Origin: Blastobasis lacticolella
Taxonomy: Eukaryota; Arthropoda; Insecta; Lepidoptera; Blastobasidae
Length of the DNA: 64,000 nucleotides
Reading direction: 5' to 3'
Assembly: GCA_905147135.1 (NCBI GenBank)
Contig: LR990043.1
Coordinates: 10,327,057-10,391,056, forward strand
Part shown: positions 1 to 12,700 of the stretch, piece after piece
Layout: every line of letters starts with the position of its first letter
Numbering within the stretch: position 1 is the stretch's first letter
Translations under genes and position numbers: made by a program
The notes under the pieces: model-generated
Told to the model about the DNA's origin: nothing
The model's input: only the letters and a program-made list of their open reading frames with translations
Databases searched by the model: none

Positions 1-980
1 TGCACGTTAGAGACATTTGAAAATAGTGTTGTTTTCATAGAAAAATAATTCAGTTTGTTGGTTAGCGTGGTTTCTGTGACCCAGCGAGATTGAATGTGGG
101 CGAGCGGGCCCGAGCGGATTACCCTAATCGGCCCGCCCGCCCCGGCCCGCCCGTCCTCGCACGCCCGCAGCTCGCCGCCCGCGCCCGTCAATGGATTTTT
201 AAACCAAACGTTCTTATATTCAAACTCATTTGGATTCGACGGCCGGCTTTTGATCGATTGTTGTCGGGTTTATTTTTGAAAAAATAATCGCTGAATTTAT
301 TCTCTGTCGAGACCACCACCGACGGTGTCACAGAAATATGATTGAGCAATTTCGAATATGAAAATGTTTGTGTTGGCGAAATAATTTAGCCGGCTTTAGC
401 CTGATATATTGTATTGTTGTCATTTCAACATAAAGTAATAAATCGCATCCTGACAGTTACGTTTACAAACCAACGATAGTCTTTCAAAACTTGTTTGATA
501 GGATTGTAGAAAGTTTAAATTATGGTAACGAACTGCGTAATCAGCTAGAATGAGTAGTTAAGTTTATATACCTTCTTAAGCATGATATCTGCAACATAAT
601 ATAATATTAGTTCTAACTAAATATGATAAGAGCGACCCCGCCACGTGCGCGAGCGCTCGCTACATAGACAATAATCACACCTGGCGTACGGCACAATTAG
701 CGTCGCAGTAATTAACTTTATTAACGCTGAAAAGCCTTTCCCAAGCACCTTTGAAATTTGCTCTCTTAATACCCTTTGTGCGAGGTATCTACTCAACTAC
801 TTATACACATACCTATACAAAGTCTACAAATTATAATGTCGTATTAGTACCCGTCGAGCCGCAGTGGCTAAGATAAGTTGTTAGTTTGCTCCCCTTTTAT
901 CTCGTCTTTATCATCCTTTTATATCTGTTTTCTTGAAACAATATCAAAGCCTTTCAACCTCAGGAAGATGTCAGATTGGG
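1..980. other. Intergenic sequence with one GC-rich islet
   Basis: No coding region is supported here. Positions about 90-190 form a sharp GC-rich islet of repeated cccgc/gcccg words inside otherwise AT-rich DNA. The short frames that cross it are low-complexity Pro/Arg/Ala and are not believable proteins. An islet like this could be a promoter or a non-coding first exon, but nothing in the sequence proves it. A smaller GC-rich patch lies near 640-660. Confidence 0.4.
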
Positions 981-1258
981 AGCGTCGGTGGCCGAGTGGT
1001 TAAGGTATCCGACTCGTAAGCGAGAGGTACACTTTGCTCATGTACCAATGACTTTTTTCTGAGTTATGTACATTAGTTGAATGCTGACCGATGCTTTTAC
1101 TATGAGGGAAAACATCACGATGAAACCTCAACAAGCAGGTCAGATTTCTCTGATTCCCTAATGTAATTGTATGATCTGCTAAATCCTGAATCATGGTCAA
1201 TGGGACCCCGGGTCTTCATGCGCGAGAGTACAACCGGGAAATTAACGCCAAGATGATA
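981..1258 (+). mobile_element. tRNA-derived SINE, copy 1
   Basis: The head (985-1028) resembles the 5' half of a class II tRNA, with an A-box-like ggccgagtggttaagg, followed by a body with no coding capacity. The body words (gtaccaatgact, gtacattagttgaatgctgac, gggaaaacatc, aatcctgaatcatggtcaa, then ccgggaaattaacgccaagatgat) recur in copies at about 31768-32345 and 38641-39060. This defines a dispersed family within the window. The middle is shorter than in the other copies. It is not a functional tRNA gene because no 3' half or acceptor stem is present. Confidence 0.7.
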
Positions 1259-3808
1259 ATTTTTTGTCTCTTGTCTGAGATATGTAAAATGTCTGATTGG
1301 CTGTCCTAGATATATGGAAGCACGCTGCTGCATTTGCTCATTTGCTGTATGCCCTGCAACGCGAAGTCCGCCAGACCTTTGGTAAAAAGATGTGTTATAT
1401 CAGGATGTGGCCTGTTAAAGCACCAGTTACCATTCGGAGCTGTTTTTGAGAGTTTTGATAGATAGGGAAGTTCTGGGGAAGGCCTCTCCTGATTGTGTGC
1501 AGTCCTCCTGTGAAAACCATGTTTGATTGTGTTTCCCCTTCGTTTTACCCTTAGGTGTCAGCACTACTACAGGGTCCACTTTCGGACGGCACATTTTCTT
1601 TCAGTCCAATCAGTTTTTGTTAAGGAATTGGTGGCAGTCGAGAATAACTCCCGAAGTAACTTTGTTGCTCTAGTGTCTTTCTTATCACGTATAGCATGAG
1701 AGGCTATGATTATACTCATACACTCAGCCTGTAAGACTTGGTATTTTTCGTACCAAGTGGAGTGTTTATTAAATGTTTATATTCTCCAAGAACACTCCCA
1801 GCTGCAGCGAAGCTGGCCAGCACTTTCAGGATAGTATTATTTATTTAGAAAAAATACGGTGTTACGTTCCTAATGAGATGTGGCGTACTGTTATAAAGCT
1901 GTGCTCACTAAATCACTCATAGACTCACTTGGGTATCTTCTTCTTAGGCCAATCTGGTGCAATAAGCACTATCACCAGAATTTCTTTTCGATAATATCTT
2001 ACATTTTACTCAACTTAATTGGTACGCACATCGGCACGCGTGTCGCTACATATAAAACTATGAAATGTGTAGTTGTTTTATTACCGCAATAAACTTTAAG
2101 TAAATTCCTCGCAGACCCTCATAAATTTTTATGCGAGTACAGTTTACGAGTGTGTGTCACCAGCTTTTTGCGTACTCGCGTAATTAAATTTTACATTTAC
2201 TTCCATATTTAATGCACTGCATACGGGTTTATCTAATTTTGCAAACATGCCGAGCGCTATGCTACCTAATTAATTAGTTATCCACTTTTCAGTAATGATT
2301 GTATAATTTAATTTTAATGTTTTTGTATTTTATAGGATATTGCATTTTGTTTTTTTTTTCAAGATTACCTACATTAATTGGAAAAGAAGAACAACCTGTG
2401 CTTGTATCATTGTACCTTTAATAAGACACATCTGACTGCACATTTTTTTCCCATTCTCACTGAGAACATTTGCTGAGTTCGTTTTCGTGACTATTCTGGC
2501 GAGTAAGTCTTCATTCTTTCTAGAAGCGCAATAAGTCGAGGGAAGTGGCTGTAACTAATTGGCGTTGCGAAGTCTTCCTCCGTCCATTCTCTTCATTAGC
2601 CGACAAAGCTTTCTTTAACTGTGTGTGATAAACTAAGAAGGCGACTCAGTAATCTATTCTTCAACCACAAACTCGACCAGCTGACTTCATTAGTTTTATA
2701 TATATAGGGTTCGTTAATCTTCCTGTATTTATTTTAGACCTTTATAACGATATACATTAACCTATATTTTAGTTATATTAAGGAATCCCTTGTCATGGTA
2801 TTTCTAGGAGAAACTTCCATACAGCGAATGATATCTTAAAACAGACGATAAGAGCAATACATTTTGGAAAATATATAAAATAATACCAGCTTCGCAGTAC
2901 GTTACGTCGGTAAATGGCTGTCGTTAATTTATATGCTAGATGATAATAGATTTTAAGCTATTATAGGCGCTTATGCACGTTTTTTGGCGGGAGGGCGCGA
3001 GCGGCGGACGGCCAGCGATCGCCGCTTTAATTCGGGGTGAAATGGCGACACTGATAAAATTAAATAATGGAAATTTCCATTGGAAAAAGCTTAAATTTCG
3101 GATACATCACCGGAAATGGTGGCGCAGAATCTCAATATCCTGCTAAAGTTCTGCGAGCGATTCCGAACGATTACTCGAGTGTTGTTCTAGGACGGCGTGC
3201 CTGTAACGGTGACGTATTGACGGTACGTTATTGAAAAATTAATAGGTAGGTCTCCGTCATCAATCATGGCACGCAAAAGCAATATAAGAGTTTACTATTC
3301 ATGCTCTAAGCACATTCTGTGAGTATACCATTGTTATAAATTGGTATTTTGCGGGAAACAATCAATAACGTGTTGAAAAACGACAAGTCACAACATATGT
3401 ATTGTGTAATTGAGCATTATCAATTTGTGGCGGCGCCGGGACGCGGGTCGCTCTCATTCTGGCGTATTGTGTTCGCGAACGCTGCTCACAATACCCACTG
3501 ACTCGTCATAGACAGACCTAACTATCGGGATCGTGGGTTTGGCGCATTCGGATATAGAGTGCTGGACTCAGAACGAACAAATGTTTTGTGTAGGGATTGT
3601 CGGTGGTCATTTAAAGCTTGACATTTTAAACCAAAGGCTGTCGGTACTTTCGCTATTTCTGCCACCGTATTGTTCATGGTAACGGCAAATAATCGTGATC
3701 GAACTCATTGAGTGCTACGTACAATGCACAGCACAAGTCTTGCGACTATACAAACATATTATGACTCAACTTACGGTAGACGATCTCATAACATACGGTC
3801 AAAAGATT
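1259..3808. other. Intergenic, no gene recognised
   Basis: AT-rich sequence without convincing coding potential. The frames present are short, lack domain motifs and are not flanked by splice sites that would join them. A short GC-rich patch lies at about 2985-3030. The stretch 1330-1560 is less AT-rich and may be old repeat DNA, but I could not match it to anything. Confidence 0.4.
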
Positions 3809-4056
3809 TGAAATCCGATGAAAGAGGTGGCTACAGACGCCTTAGAAATAGAATAGGTTAGTAGGTATATTTATACTCTACTATAGAGAGGAACCAAAGT
3901 CTTTTTCGATTGTCCAGTAGACATTGTTACAGCATTGTAAATACTCCTCAACCTACCTTGATGCTAGTCGACTTTGGTTCCTCTCTATAGTAGGGTATGA
4001 GTAGGTACCTAATTTACTTCTTAGGCGACTGTAGCTTCCCTTAGCATCGGATTTTC
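3809..4056. mobile_element. Fold-back MITE with long imperfect arms
   Basis: The left arm (about 3811-3903) and right arm (about 3965-4054) are imperfect reverse complements over roughly 90 bases around a loop of about 60 bases. The best-conserved core is actatagagaggaaccaaag on the left (3879-3898) and its exact complement on the right. The outer part aaatccgatg at 3811 pairs with the atcggattt word near 4046. There is no ORF, which fits a non-autonomous element. No confident target-site duplication was seen. Confidence 0.7.
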
Positions 4057-6095
4057 GATAAAAAGTATTTTACTCATCTAATGCGAATGAGTGATTCTTT
4101 AACATTCTCTAACATTGCTTGACACCATGTAACTTACAGAACATATTTTTTAAATGGGGGTTTACAGAACAATTAGAAAAAAATAGTTCGAAAAAACATG
4201 ATAGATGGCGTTATTCAGACACGATTCTAAACATTCTAAAATATTGAAATGGATTGGCAAAGGCACCATATAGGTATAGCCATCAGTACTAATAAGAATG
4301 CAATTATACAAATCTCGTATAGTTTGAACGAGACACAGCTAGTTAGCAGTTTTGTATCTGCATGCGAATGCGTCAGTGGACTACGGGTCATAATGGAAGT
4401 TGTTGCAAAATCAAAGGAAAAAATTAAATTAAAAAATGATTATCTCCCCAACTATTTAATTCTGCACTCTAAAACTTTAGGGGTAAGTTTTTGATACCAT
4501 ATTATCATTATACAAGAAAAGATTTACCTCTGAACTCGAAGTAATATATAAACATTGTACAGTTGAGCCCCTTTTTTAATTTAGGTCTATCTGAAACTAC
4601 GCCACGAAATTCGTGTCGAATCAACGCCATCTACTTGTGGATTTTGAAACTTTTTTAAACGGCTGTCTTACCACCTTCCATTGTATTTCATTTGCATGTG
4701 TCGATACGTGATCCATGCAAAGCAAAGTGAGAGCAGGCCGCCCCCGGCATCGCACTGACAACCGGTGACCGACGCGGCTACATTTGTCACTGTGATTAAA
4801 CGACGTCACGACAATACACCGACACGACTCCGGAACTGCGAGCAACGAGCATTCTCATTTCTGTCGTACAAAAAGTTTCAGCCCTCGTTACCTACTTACC
4901 GAGACTTACTACTCTGACTTATGTCAGCAGTTTCCGCTCACTAGTTTTTATACACAGGCTCCCTCGCGCCGATAGTGGATTGCGTCGGTAATTGAACGTT
5001 ATGTAGGCGTTATACTTAAACAATCGTGAACTTTATAGGTACTTACATGGAAAAATAAAAAAGCGCTTTGTGGCTATAGAGGGAAGGTTGGCTCCACTTT
5101 ACCCTAAGTGAGATGAAGAGGTTAAATCCAGTCTTTTATTATTCAGCGAGTATCGTGCATTTGTTCCGAATACAATGCTGTTTGCCCAATCACTCCGCTG
5201 CCTACCACTCCTCATTGCTTTTGACCTCAATCCACTTAGAAATCTTTCCTTGTCCCGCACGATGTTTTTTTCAATTTTCGGAATCCGTTGGGATTGTTTT
5301 TTTTAGCCTAAAATAGATCCACTTATTTACTAATTATTTCATATCAAGTTTCAATTAAAGGGAATAAACAAAATTAATAAGGCTCCCAAGGAAAATCCGT
5401 GACTGAAAGGTGATAGACACGAAGAACAATTCCTCTTAGAATTTCAATTAAGAAGTTGGTAGAGCTATTTAAATTCAGGACACCGCTGTGGGAGGCGCCC
5501 AGTTACAATGCGATTGTGTTAAAAATGTTGTCCATGGATTAAGAAAGTGCGAGGTCACGGCTCAATTTGCTGGTCAGCTATAAATAATCCCCTCAAACGA
5601 ATATCAAATGAAGCTGAAAGTGAACCCTGTGTTGCCTCGTGTTTCATCTCAGGGGCAATTTTTTAAAGCCTCCTAGAGACCCGCGCTCGGGTAGAGGAAA
5701 TCCTTCTCCGTGGGGACGGTGGTAATTTTTCATTCCTTTAGATCCTCATAGTTAATTAACTTTTTGCTGGTGAGAGAATTAGTGAATTTTTCATTATTTT
5801 TATAGAGGAAGGGGATTCGTTATGATCAATATTTTATGTAAGTAGGTACTTAATTCGTAACATTATTTCGAGGAACACAGATTGACATTTAATTTTTGAT
5901 TTCGTTCTTAATTATTCATATTTTAAAATACCTAATCACATTTTGAAAAACTGTTAAATTTTTGAATAGTATACTTAAAGGTTATTAATTTAGATATAAT
6001 TTTACAGATTGACATATATTTAAAAAAAATTAATTGTTGACATCTGAAATTTATTTTGTAATAATAATATGCCATTTATTTAGACTTGTATATGT
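4057..6095. other. Intergenic, no gene recognised
   Basis: AT-rich sequence with several sub-100-codon frames (for example around 4249-4494 and 5113-5316) that show no domain, no signal of conservation and no splice context. I see nothing else that can be supported. Confidence 0.4.
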
Positions 6096-6232
6096 AAAGA
6101 TTGGTGGTGTGACACTCGTGAATCTGTACGAGCTTGCAATTAGTTTATAGTTCCTACTGTATTTTGAATGCTGCGTGTAAATTTTTAATTTATGAAGTAA
6201 ATAAATCTAATCTAATCTAAATAAATTTACCT
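6096..6232 (+). mobile_element. 5'-truncated LINE 3' end with ctaat tail
   Basis: A short non-coding tail (gattggtggtgtgacactc, then gaatgctgcgtgtaaattt) ends in a run of the unit ctaat (aaatctaatctaatctaaat) at about 6206-6225. Simple-repeat tails of this kind are typical of lepidopteran non-LTR retrotransposon insertions. Only the terminal portion is present. Confidence 0.5.
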
Positions 6233-6354
6233 GTACGTGAAGTTATATCATATAGAAGAGATTATTTATAATGACTTGTATAATTAATATCGTATCCTAC
6301 TAAACTAATATTATAATTGCGGAACGAAAAACGTAAAAAAATTGTGGTATAAAA

Positions 6355-6445
6355 AAACGTATAAAAGGACGTTTATTACTCTTTCACGTAAAAAGTACTA
6401 AACGGAATTTAATGAAATTTTGCAGTGTTGTAGCTTTTATCCGTA
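6355..6445 (+). repeat. Dispersed non-coding repeat
   Basis: The words ctttcacgtaaaaa, acggaatttaatgaaattt and agtgttgtagc are shared, with substitutions, with 51790-51840 in neuroligin intron 5 (ttcacgctaaactgaacgg, attttaatgaaatttgccag, aatgtagaaag). This marks an old interspersed family with no coding content in either copy. Confidence 0.5.
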
Positions 6446-8340
6446 TGTATTACGCAGATGCAGTCACCGGTAAGTGTTACTCAATACCTGCTTACATTAG
6501 TTTTAAATGAATTATAATTATAGTTTAGGAGGAAGGTGTTCTGACGTGGAGAAGGCTCAAGTTCAGCCGAGCTTATTGTTTTATCGAGTATCGAGTTTTG
6601 GCTATTGATGTGTATACTATTTTCCTAAAATTTCTTATCAGAAAAATAATTTAAAAAGGAAATTCTTTATATTTTTATACGTCTGTCTGGATGGATGTCC
6701 TGGTACAGGCGGGCTGAAGGGGGAGCGAATAAAAAATACCTCCATTACCCAGGCAAATGGATGTAAGTTATTTAGCAAATTCGCTTTCTGTTGAAGAAAT
6801 TTTTATTTTCTGTTTCATTAGTAAAATTTAATCTTACAAAAAAAGAAAAAGAAAAGAGAAGCAATCATTTGAAAGCATACTCGTAACGAGAACTGGCAAA
6901 ATGTTTTACTTTTTCATCTTAGTTGTAAGTGAAAATGAATGTATATTTTTAAGCTTTTCTGGCTTGATTCAAACTGTGACTTTAATAAGTGAACCACGAG
7001 TAAAATATTTACATATTTTTCGCATTCTATTACTTTTAACTTCCATTTAAAGATGAATGTTATTTTTGCGTTTAGTTCTAGTATTTGTGACCATTTTCTG
7101 ATAATATTATGGCTCGTTAAGTCACGGTTTCCTAGGATAGGGGAAAGGGTCTCGTGGGTACTCATATTGCTGAGTCAATAATGCTAGTTTAGACCTTAAT
7201 AATAAATGAGTAATCAGTAACAAAGAAAAACCATTTTAAAGGTAGCTATTCAGGTTTCTTATCGCGAACCCTATGAGTATTTTTAAAATGACAGTTAAAG
7301 TTTAAAATATTAAGAAAGAAAAGAGATTTAAGAGACCCGTGACTTACGCTGCACATGTTAGTATTTAAAACATTGAAAGGTATAGGTAAAATGTTATGCC
7401 CAGCGAGTCTTTCACTGAAACCTTTTAATGGGCGTCTAATTATCTTTGATGTCTGTGACCCTTTTTTACCTTTGACCCTCGCTAGCTCAAAGCTCCGGGC
7501 CTTGTTGTGTGGCTTCAAAGCGAACTATCTCAGAGTTCGTCGTCTTTTGTATTTGACTGAAGTTAGTATCGCTTGCATCTCGTTGGAGGGCAAATATTTC
7601 TACTTTAAAACGAAAACGTTGACAGCCAATGCCGGCTATTTAGTCTATTGCAGGCGTCGCCCCAAATTGGCTCCGTAGTAAATAGTTAATGGTCCAACTG
7701 GAGACCGTTTCGGTGTAATCGCCCAATCAACATACAAAGTGGGTACTGGGCAAATGGTGCTTGAATCCAGCCGCTGGAGATTAATGAATGCCACTCGCTG
7801 CGTACCTACTGAAAGGTTAGTGGTGTTTGAATGTTTGCTATGCCCCGGCTGGCATGACGCGAGCTAATTGGCCCGCGGATGATGGGCGCGAGCCGCGATG
7901 TACGAGCCACCGCCCCGTCGCATAGCTGGCATTCAAGCACGGGTAACGCTATTCAACGCATGTGGACAACTGACCAGCCAGGTAACTATATACATGTCTA
8001 TGAGAGATTGCACACAGTAAAGAAATATAGAAATATAACTTATAGACTGACCTAATTACCGAAGTTGACTTTTTCTTTCAACAAATACTTTGAGAAATTG
8101 TAACGTTGATCGAAAATGTTTGTATAGTAGAATTATTTTTTAGCCATATGATTTAAGGGTACTCGTAGTTTGTCCTTATTAGGTCTCTGAATATCTATGA
8201 AAGATAGGCTGTCTAGAGTCGTTAGTAAGAAAATTGACGTCGCCAAAGACTTGCATATTTCTAGAGCGCACACACAAATACAAAAGTCTGCCCTTTCCGC
8301 CTTCAGGGCATAAAAATTGTATGTGGCATTTGTAGTCGTA
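6446..8340. other. Intergenic, no gene recognised
   Basis: Overlapping frames at 7246-7518 (minus) and 7355-7678 (plus, 107 codons) are the longest here. Neither has a recognisable domain, signal peptide or intron context, and each is roughly the other's complement, so both are treated as chance. A GC-richer patch lies at about 7845-7925. Confidence 0.4.
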
Positions 8341-8342
8341 AA

Positions 8343-8567
8343 ATCTGTCCAGACTGACTTGTCTTATTTGGTTATGAAAATTATGTATTTAAATGGATAA
8401 TTTGCAGCAGTATTCGTTGAAATTTACATTCTTGTTGTTGTGTTTCTTATATAATTCAAGACATGATACGTACGTACGTGAGTTATGTACGTAGCGTGAT
8501 TGATACGGCAAGTCGTGATTTTGGATATTGTTTGTTCACCAAATAAGACAAGTCAGTCTGGACAGAT
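8343..8567. repeat. Perfect 30-bp inverted repeat (MITE-like)
   Basis: Positions 8343-8372 and 8538-8567 are exact reverse complements over 30 bases (left arm begins atctgtccagactgacttg) and are separated by 165 bases of non-coding DNA. Identity stops abruptly at both edges. This suggests a small fold-back element or an inverted duplication. No target-site duplication is evident. Confidence 0.75.
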
Positions 8568-8599
8568 AATAGACATCCGAGTACCAGTATTATAGCTGG

Positions 8600-8702
8600 T
8601 ATAATAACTGCTATCCCTACGAACTGTTTTGGCTTGTTATTTATATTGCGTACAGCTAAGGAATGGAACGTTTTGCCTACCAATGTCTTCCCCGAACAGT
8701 AC
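8600..8702 (+). pseudogene. LINE reverse-transcriptase C-terminal remnant
   Basis: The frame ending here reads R-T-A-K-E-W-N-V-L-P-T-N-V-F-P, the end-of-ORF2 signature also found at 13735-13780 in this window. Only this short stretch survives, so it is a relic of a 5'-truncated copy of that LINE family. Confidence 0.5.
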
Positions 8703-8705
8703 TAT

Positions 8706-8760
8706 TATAGATCAACTAGCTGTTGCCCGCGATTTTGTCCGCATGGGCTATTGAACATAA
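8706..8760 (+). repeat. Dispersed lepidopteran repeat edge
   Basis: The phrase ctagctgttgcccgcgattt followed by gtccgcatggg belongs to the same class of repeat edge seen at 23448, 39905 (reverse) and 51665 (reverse), where a cccgcgcgacttcgt word occurs. It is non-coding and usually AT-rich downstream, as here. Confidence 0.5.
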
Positions 8761-9728
8761 AGAAAAACCATACCAAACTTAAAAAAATACACAAATAATA
8801 CAACAATCTATACAATAAATATATCAATAAATATTTGAAAATGTGATCTACTACTGTGATCATTTGGGATACTGAATCTAAATGCAAAACAGGTGAACTG
8901 ACAATTCAGGATAATTAAAACACCCGGATGCACTTGAAGAGTTTAAGACATTCTACGGGGTGACGCTGTCCTGGTCTAAGGCAATTTGTATTCCAATCCT
9001 CTCCAATCTTTAGTAGTGCTCTGAAACCTGTTGAGCATGTGAGTTGCTACCAAGTTGGCCACGTATATTCTGCGCGAGGCGATAGTTTAGTACTCAAGAG
9101 CATAGTACAGAACGCTTGAATCGGGCATCGGTTCTGGTGCAGCAGTGGACATTTGACACAGTAGACCATGTGAACTTAAATGCCTCACATCATCATCGTC
9201 AACTTCTGGCAAAAATCACCTAAAAGATTTTACAGTGATACCACATTTTAACCGTCTGGTGTAGGTGGAGGGAGAATTAACCCTTCGGATGTAGTGAAGC
9301 ATCCGTAGCTTCTACAGCTTACTTGTGCACCATAGTGTAATCATCCCATAAGATCAGACAGCAATAATGAATCACGTAAACTTTGTCGCTGTTATGTGAC
9401 ACCCTACACACAGGAGTTTCCGTAATGGTACGTTTTACAGACATGAAGCAGTGTCAGCGATGTCGATTTTATAGCAAGTGCGATTTTTTCTGGCTTTATT
9501 CATTAAGCTGCCAATGAGAAACATTTTCTTGGTATTCACACTACACGATTCTTAAAACTTTATCTAAGTCTTCTCTTTGCTCAACCGTGGATCATTGCGA
9601 ACAACTGCACTGTAATTGCTTTTCAAAGCATACTCGCTTACAGCGTATAGTTTACGATCGATATGACAAAATCTCGGAACATAGTTAGGCTACGATTTGC
9701 TATCCTTTCATCAGATACTCGCACGCGT
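8761..9728. other. Intergenic, no gene recognised
   Basis: No supported ORF, RNA gene or recognisable repeat. It ends at the oligo(T) run (9729 onward) that marks the 3' end of the minus-strand LINE. Confidence 0.35.
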
Positions 9729-12700
9729 GTTTTTTTTTATTTTTATTAATAATAGGCTTGCATTTGACCTCAACTCACCTGATGGAAAGCGACGATGAGG
9801 TCAAAGATGTAGCATGCGTGCCTAGAAGATACCTATTCACTCTTGATTTGAAGACCCCAAGGTTATACGTATCGGGGAACAATGACTCAGGTAGAGAGTT
9901 CCAGTCCTTTGCAGTGCGCATAAGAAAAGTGGATGCAAAACGCTTAGTACGAGATGGTGGGACATCTACCATAAATGGATGACGATTTTTTGTCCCCCTC
10001 GTTGTTCGATGATAAAAAGGGCATGATGGAACAAGGTTGTGGAGCTCCTGGGAGCACTCACCGAAGTGAATTCGATAAAAGACCGACAAGGCTACTCTAC
10101 GACGGTGTCCCAGACCCAGAAGGCGAGACTCGACAAGCGAATCATCACCAATCAATCTTTTGGCACGTCTGTCGATAGAGTCAAGAGCTTCTAGCTGATA
10201 CTTGGCGGACCCATCCCAAAGGTGACCACAGTACTCCATACATGACCGGACTTGTGCTTGGTATACATTTAAAAGCTGTCCAGGTGTGAAGTACTTCCTC
10301 ACCCTGGCGAGGACTCCAAGCTTTTTCGAAGCCAATTGGGCTCTTGACTCAACATGTGGTCCAAAGTTTAGGTCTGATGATAGGGTAACACCAAGCAGCT
10401 CCAGCTTGTCGGCCAAAGGCAACGACTCACCTCGGAAAGACGGTGTTAGGTGTAGGTTTTGATGAGAAGAGACATGCCTGGGTCTTAGAAGGATTAAACC
10501 TGACCAGGTTGGCTTCACCCCAGTCTGCCACAGCCTTCAGGGTCTCATTGATGCGCTTGAGTAGTGCCTCTCTACTGGCCCGGACCCACTAGCTCGCGCG
10601 GTCGATAGGTACCTCTCTACAACAGTGCTATCATCTGCGTACCCAAGAATGCCGGGCTTTAGCAAATCGTTAATGTGGAGCAAGAAAAGTGTTGCAGAGA
10701 GGACGGATCCCTGAGGTACACCGGCATCAATTGGCATTGTGTCGGATGCTTGACCCTCGACTACCACACGAAGCGATCGATCTTTCAGGAAATCAGCTAT
10801 CCAGGTACAATAGCTGGGAGATAGTCCGTATGCAGGAAGCTTGCTTATCAGGCTGTCATGCCATACCCGGTCGAAAGCTTTGGAAATATCCAAGGACACA
10901 GCCAATGCTTCACTGAATGGCATACGCAAGCAGGTCACCTGTTGATCTGTTGCTACGGAAGCCGTATTGTTGGTCACTCAACAGATCATTCGCTTCGCGA
11001 GATACGACAGGAGCCGGTTATTCAGCACACGCTCAAGTGTCTTACATATGATTGATGTAATGGATATAGGCCGATAATTCGCCGGGTCAGCGCGACTACC
11101 TTTTTTTGGCACGGGTTAGACATGTGCAATCTTCCAGGCCTTCGGTACTTTACCTACCTGTAGAGATAGGCGATATAGCCGAGTTAAGATGGGTGATAAC
11201 TCATTCACGCAGTGCTTCAGAACCAATGCTGGTATGCCATCCGGACCACTGGCCTTGTTCACGTCGAGTTTGGACAGTTCCTTACGCACTTCCTTCTGCC
11301 GGATGGGGCTGTCAGATAGAACTGAGCTACAGATTGGCAGTTTGGGTGGTGTTTTGTTTCCGGCGTCTAGATGCGAAGAATTAGCAAAAAGAGATGCGAA
11401 GAGGTTTGCTTTGTCCTTAGCGGAATGGGCCAGTGATCCATCAGGTTTGAGCAGAGGGGGCAGTGATGGGTGACAGAAATTTGTCTCGACTGATTTAGCC
11501 AGGGACCAGAAAGCTTTACTACCTGCAGGGTATGATGCCAATTTGTTACTGATTCTTCCGATGTGATCAAGTTTAGAATTTTTTATTATTCTCTTGCAGG
11601 ACTTCGCGGTAATATTGTAGGCTCTCTTCTTCTCGCGAATGTCACCGGATTTGCGGAGCCGTGCGTTGGCCCAAGCTAGGTATGCCTCTTGTTTTTTCGC
11701 CAGAGCACGTTTACATTCAGGTCCAAACCAACGCTGCGTTTTGCTAGTCATTGGCACATCCGATAACGGAATGTAGTACTCCATCGCACAAGAAATTACC
11801 CCCGCCACAGCATCCGCACAGATTGAGGGATCCGAAGAAGAGAAGCACGTTTGCCGCCAGGGATAACACGCAAAAAAGGACCGCATCTCGTCCCAGTCCG
11901 CCGACTTGTACTTCCATAAGCGTCGTGTACCTTTCGGGCTAGGGTCGGGTGGCGAATAAGCCGATACCGACTTCACTAGGCAGTGATCGGACCCACCGAT
12001 AGGCGACGACACCGACACCGAGCATCGGTCCGGATCGGAAGTCAGCAGAAGGTCCAAGCAATACGAAGTGTGGCCCCTAATGTCCGGTATCCTAGTCGCT
12101 GTCCGGACAAGCTGTGACAAATTTAGGCCATTCAAGGCCAGCTTGTAGATCTCCCTCCCAGCATGATCCGTAACCTTGTATGGGAAGAGCCATTCTCCAT
12201 GGTGGCCATTGAAGTCCCCAAGTAACACCATTTGGGCGGAAGGATACCTCTGCTGAGCCACGTCAGCCATCTCTGTGAGGTAGCCCATTAGTCTGGTCGT
12301 CTCCGCATCGCCGGTATGTGATCGGTATACAGCAGCGTAAAGGATTTTCTCCAATCCCGTATCCACCAGTACCCAAAGCACAGAAAAACTAGAGTCTTCG
12401 AGATCACGAAGGCGCCGATAACAGATGTCATCCCGAGCATACATGCACACACCAGCCCTAGCTTTGAACTTGTGCTCTAAGCTATATCCGGTATAGGCCA
12501 AGTATGCCGCGTCAGCCGGACACCTGATCTACGTCTCCGTGAGAAACAAGATGGTTTAGAGGTTTCAAGATGCTGATGAACCGAATCGAGATTAGCGTGC
12601 AGTCCTCGAATATTTGAGAGGTGCACGTGAATTGAAAGGACGTGCTTCCGCTGTTTAATCGTATCTTTATTTTTAACTTTCATTATAGGGGAGTGAGTGA

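Noticed and set aside
981..1030. tRNA-like sequence read as a tRNA-Ser or tRNA-Leu gene
   Set aside because: Only the 5' half resembles a tRNA. There is no T-arm or acceptor complement, and the downstream body recurs in other SINE copies.
7246..7678. Overlapping 90- and 107-codon frames on opposite strands as small genes
   Set aside because: No motif, no splice context, and mutual complementarity of the frames. Chance ORFs are expected at this length.
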